Shown here: positions 54,601 through 60,600 of the stretch, piece by piece
How the letters are laid out: each line of letters begins with the position of its first letter
Numbering within the stretch: position 1 is the stretch's first letter
From: Paraescarpia echinospica
Taxonomy: Eukaryota > Annelida > Polychaeta > Sabellida > Siboglinidae
Length of the DNA: 64,000 bases
Direction of reading: 5' to 3'
Assembly: GCA_020002185.1 (NCBI GenBank)
Contig: CM034536.1
Span: forward strand, 10,378,764-10,442,763
Notes under the pieces: model-generated
Told to the model about the DNA's origin: nothing
What the model saw: only the letters and a program-made list of their open reading frames with translations
Databases searched by the model: none
Made by a program: the position numbers and the translations under genes

Positions 54601-57600
54601 AGAACAGTAGAATGCATTTGATATCAATAAAGTGTAGGATATTTCACTCTATATTTGTCCAGAATATTAATTTTCTATGTTTGTCACCTACAGGTGACAG
54701 AATATTAATTTTCTATGTTTGTCACCTACAGGTTTCTACAGACAATACATCTTTAACCAATAGACACCACAGTCACACCATTTTATAATAATTAAATGAA
54801 CATCAAAATAAACACAACTTGCAATTATAGAAAATCAATAGTTTTGAAAATACAGTTTAAAAGTTTTAGGCAACTGTTCAGTCTAACAGGGGTCAAGTGT
54901 GTCTACTCTGTCTGGGCCCTGTGACCAATTAAAGATTAGTCAAGGTCTCAATGGAATAATAGCACTAGGCTACAGAGTTTAGTCATGCTGCTGGCTTTCT
55001 GGCACAATAAACAAAATCTACTGTTGGGGGTGGTCTCAAGGGCCCTTCTCAAAACCACATCACTAGATAATGTAAAACTTTTGCACTTTGGGGGCCCCTT
55101 AGGTGCCCTTAGAATGATTCAATCAAATACAGATTTCTTGTATATAGTGGCAGCACCCTAAGATACATCTATGCAAAATTACAAAAAAAATTGCTGAATA
55201 GTTTTTGAAAAAATAGGCCAAATGTTACATTTTTACCAGTTTTGGGGTCCTTGGAGGCCCTAGGGAGCCCTTAAAATGATTCAATCAAATACAGATTTCT
55301 CATGCATAGTGGTAGTGCCCTAAGATATGTCTATGCAAAATTAGAGAAAAAGTTGCTGAACGGTTTCTGAGATACGGTAGCTAATGGTGGACGGCGGACG
55401 CAGAGTGATGGCAATAGTCCCTTGGAGCTTCGGCCAAAGGACTAAAAACTAAACTGGCCAATAATGCCTGTGGTTGACGTGAATGACTTAGATGCAAACC
55501 ATTCGCTTGCCAAAAGGCATACTTTTGGTTAATTCCAAGACTGGCAAAATACTATTTCTGGTTAAAGGAAATAAAAATAAGGAATTAGCTAAAATCCTTT
55601 TCCATGTGTACACAAAGTTTAACATAGTATGTCACATTTGACAACATTAAACAAATACAGAAAAATACATTTGTAGCATAAATTTGATTTTAAGCCCATC
55701 TGTGAAGCGATTCCCGCGGAAAATGAAATTTTAATGAGCTAGGCGATCACGTGGTATCGTGACGTCACTTATGACACGCACTCGCATCAGACCGACCCTT
55801 TCCATGCATTCAGAGCATGTTTACAAGGATAGCTTTTGGGTCGAAACGAGCGTCAGAACGAGTTATTGTGCAATATTGCGACGTAATACAAACACTAGTC
55901 ATTATAGAGGAACAAACATTTATCTTACTGTTCCACATGAATCAAATTTTATTCAAACCAACGAATGCGAATGGGCCTACAAGTCGACTAGGTTTCGCCG
56001 AGCTTGGGCTCGTTTTCAGAATAATTATATCGAATGCAACCAACGGGAAATAATCTACACCAATAAACATACATAGCAAACATATATTGTATCCAGCTAC
56101 ATAAAGTAACGTGTATAATCTCATAATAGTACTAGAATATCGATATATGAAGGAGTTGTACAATTTATCATAACAACTTAAATCAGTCAGACAGTTTCCG
56201 TTGGTCCCGCTAGCTCAGTGGGTAGGCGCGTTGGTTACTAATTGTTTATTTTACAATCGGGCAACGCCGGTTCAATCCTGACAGCATGCAAACCGTTGAT
56301 TTTCTATACACTTTTTTTTTTTATGTTTTCACGAAGTAATATAAACAAAATCATTTTATACTATAATGCAGTTTGTAAATAATTTTTATTTTTGTAGTAA
56401 CTATTTATTTGCCACAAAAATTAAAATATGGTCATTATATAACGATGTTTCTAAATTGTATTACGTCGGAATATTGCACAATAACTCATTTTGACGCTCG
56501 TTTCGACCCAAAAGCTATACTTGTAAACATGCTCTGAATGCATGGAAAGGGTCGGCCTGATGCGAGTTTGAGTCATAAGTGACATCACATCTCGGCATCC
56601 CGAAAAGTGCGCAAAAAATATGCATATTCGAAAATGTCCGGATGCACACCATAAAATGTGGAATTTCTAATTCATTGAATTTTTTGTTTTTTTGTTGGCT
56701 TGGTGGACGTGGAAATAGATAGCAGGATGTAATATAACATGAATTCGAGCAATAGGTGTTTTTATTCTCTTTAAGGGCCCGGTGTCTGGTGTCTCCACAT
56801 GCAATGGACAATACGTGAACATACCGATAGCACTGACCAGCACATGCGCTTGTGTTTACGAAAACACAACTACCACAAAGAACTGACCAGCTATAGTTAA
56901 CATGGCACGACTGTAAATTTACACACATTTACACTTTTGACCAATAACCTGATGCAAACCTGAAAGATTTACCTGCAATGTCTGGAACTTCAGGTGTTAC
57001 ACATTTTCTAACGCTTTCTCATAAAATAACATTCCATTCAACACAAAGCAATAAAAATCACAAGAATAACCCATTGTTTGTGTTTTAAGTGGTATGATGT
57101 TCATCCCATTCCATTTAAAATACAACCATTTAAGTAGAGTGGAACTCAACTAGTAAAGTCACCCTTGTGACTGGGCAAAAGTGACTTGAATAGCGAGGTG
57201 ATCGTATCAGCGGGACTAATTTCCTATACTGGGACTGTCCCAGGGTGACCTTAATTGTGAGGTAGCTGTATTACAGAGGTGGCCGTAAAGCAAGGTTTTA
57301 CTGGATATATTTTCTTAAATGTGTCCCATTCTGTCCATAACAATAGTAACCCAGTCATACCACTGTAGAGGTGAAGAACAGAGATGGGTGCAAAACACCT
57401 CAGACTACGGCTAACAGACACAAAGAAAAGTAGATGGTTGTATTATTAGCCAAGACCTGCATGGCAGTCATCTGTCCCATCACTCTTTGCTAAGATGATG
57501 TTAAGGCCAGACACGGCAGGTAGATAGGATTATTTTTTAATTTGTGCAAACAATTCAATTTTGTTCTGCCCAATGCATGAAATGGGTCTTACTGAATAAA

Positions 57601-60600
57601 ATATATATTGAATTTGTTTCAGCCAGACCCCCGTTTCCATGGTAACAAACAAAATGGCCGCCATTTTGAGCAAATATTATTAAAAAAATTGGAAGCACTG
57701 CCATTTTTATTGAATCCACATACAGTTATAATTCATGCAAATCCATGTTCTCTACAGATTCTATTGTGAAATGATCAGAGCATTTTTTGAAATGTTGTTT
57801 TTATTTTTTAAATAATTTTTCAGCAAAATACGAAAACAAATCTTGTTTTTTGGCAACAAATATGGCTATATCTTTCAAACTATTCATGATTTTTAAAAAG
57901 TGTCTGATCATTGCACACAGTAGAATATGCTGAATGCAACACTGAAAACATTATTTATATAGCATAATTATTCCAAGAGATATCCCGTTTCCAAATGCAG
58001 AAATTTGAAGAAAAATGTTTTTGGAAAAATGGCTATCAAAGATTGCATAATGGATTTCATTAATTGTCATAGAAGTGAACTTTATTGATAGTATGCATAC
58101 AAAGGTATAATAATCCGGCAGAAAACCATTTTCAGTATTTTTTGTTAAAAAACACCATTTCACCTGGGGTGTCTGGCCTTAATTTACTCATGCGCAGCCA
58201 CACAAATGCACAAACTGTTAATCCACAAAGGCAAATAACTTTTCTGAGATCTTAACACAAAACTGTGAGTAAATCCACTTTGTCAGCTACTAATATAGTT
58301 GCATGCTATCGGCAAACTTCAGCAGAGAAAGAGGCATTAAATGTACAAGTATATGCACGGTGGACACATGCAGCGTTAGAACTTGAAATGGCACTTTCTA
58401 TACTAATCCACCAATGAACTGACCTGCCTAAAAAGTATCTGCCTAAGTAGCATATATATATATATATTATGGTCACTGCACCAACGTATGAACTGGTGTT
58501 GCATTATTAACTTTTATATTTGCCACTAGCACATTTCTATACATAGGGTGGTTTACATCAGATATTTTGAACTATTAACAGTTGAAGCCAATGAAAAAAA
58601 GAAACTTCAAATATTTAGGATCAACAATGACCAGTTAATCAAATAAATGAACACATGCCATTGGGCTTAGATGCTGCACTAAAGATCTAAGTATGCAATA
58701 GTGCATCATAGATATACACTATTCATTATAGTATTGTTTGAACAGAGAAAATCAGACAAAAAATAATAATTAACCAATTAATAAAAGTAGAGTTATAATG
58801 CCCCTAGATGATATATGTACCAGTTATAATACCACCGGATGAACAGAGAAAGCATAGCCGAGCACTGTTTATATTACAGCCCAAAGAGTTGCTAATCCCT
58901 GATCATCTCTACTACTGACCAGATTATAAGCGGATTAGCATGCAGTTCTAATTCTTATCACATTCTAGAATAGCCCTCAAGAAAATGAAGAGAAATACCA
59001 TTCAGTTAATCCCTACATGAAACACTGTACGGTGCGGTTCTCCTGACAGAATCTGGGTGATACGAGTCATTGAGAGCAATAGTGGTCTAACTCAAAATCA
59101 GTATCAGACTTTAACGCAATTCTTTGTGAGCTAATAATATACATTCGAGATGTACTGTACCAAAACATGACAATTTCCCAGTAAAGTACTTTCTCTATTT
59201 CTTGTATTTTATGCATACTTTGGGTCTTATATGTGCAAAAAAGTCAACAAATAATTGTGTTTACACTAATTATTTTGAGCTTGTTGCCATGTGGCTGATT
59301 AAATAAGCAGCCCGAGTATAAGTATGCACACATGCTCAGCGAATCATGCTTTTATATCAATCCATCTGTCATGGGCTGTCGCTGTGTTCAGCATCTGTTT
59401 ATTCCATAGATTGTCCTTTTTCCTTCTTTTCTCTGCTGAATCCTTGACATAAACAACAGCTGGATGTTTTTCTTGCCCCATAAACTTCAGTGTAGCTAAC
59501 TGTCTGTCAGACTTCAGTGGAGCTAACTGAAGTCTGACAGACAGTACCGAATATTTATGAACATGCCTTACATAGATCTTGAGTACTGGTGCAAACTGGA
59601 AACTCTGCATATATGGAGTTATGATATCGATATATTGAATTGCTTTAAGCAGCATGCCACATGTTATAAGAAACAACCAACTTGATCAAACTCACCACTG
59701 GAAATACAAGAATACTTGTCCAACCTGTAAAATATAAGAAACAATACAGACTGTGTAAGGATGACAGGTTTGAACACTCACCATTGAAAAGATAAGAATG
59801 TCTGTCCAACCTGAAATATAAGAAATTGTATGAGTTTTTTAGAACATTGTAAGGTCAAAGATTGCATCTATATAATTATGTATACTGCATAAAATTTAAC
59901 TCTCTAGGCAGGTCGGATCACCAACCTCCAACAAATTACATTTCCACCTTACATCAGTGGTCCCCCACTCTGATGAAGCTTTTTGTATGTCCTTGTTCAT
60001 ATTCCACGCTTAGCATTTGATACACTTCTGAGCTCTGGTTCCCAAGGAATTAAGGAACATTTGATACACTTCTGAGCTCTGGTTCCCAAGGAATTAGGGA
60101 TCATTCACAACTGTCAACATTTATTTATACCGACAGAGCAGTAGGAAGGGGGGTCAAAGCTTGTATACTAATTTTTTTAAATGTCGCATAACCAGGGATT
60201 CCCTTAGACAGCGGAAACATGTCATTGACGCATTGTACAGTGATATGCTGCATATCTTTTTGTTGCATGTGCTCAAAAGATGTGCACAAAAACGTGTCTG
60301 AGTAATATGAGAAAATCTAGGGGCATTTGTGTAGAATCCGGGCTCACATCAATGTTGTCATTATTAACTAGTTTTCCCTAAATTTGACATGTCAATGCGA
60401 TAATTAAATAATTCTACATCATTCCAGACATATTTGTTATACAAATATTGCGTCTTAGCACATTTTGAGGCCCAAATAGCACTCCGGTTTGCTCCAGCCT
60501 GTGCCCGAACACAGACAACGGCCGCACAGACAATAAACTGAATGGCCAGAATACAGTTATTTAAATCACATCTTGCACTGATGACTGGATATTGAGAAGT

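Noticed and set aside
59344..59676. 110-codon minus-strand ORF ([18 protein letters not shown]...)
   Set aside because: No recognisable domain; it overlaps the perfect hairpin and lies in an LMF2 intron just after the microexons. Could be read-through, but nothing supports a gene.
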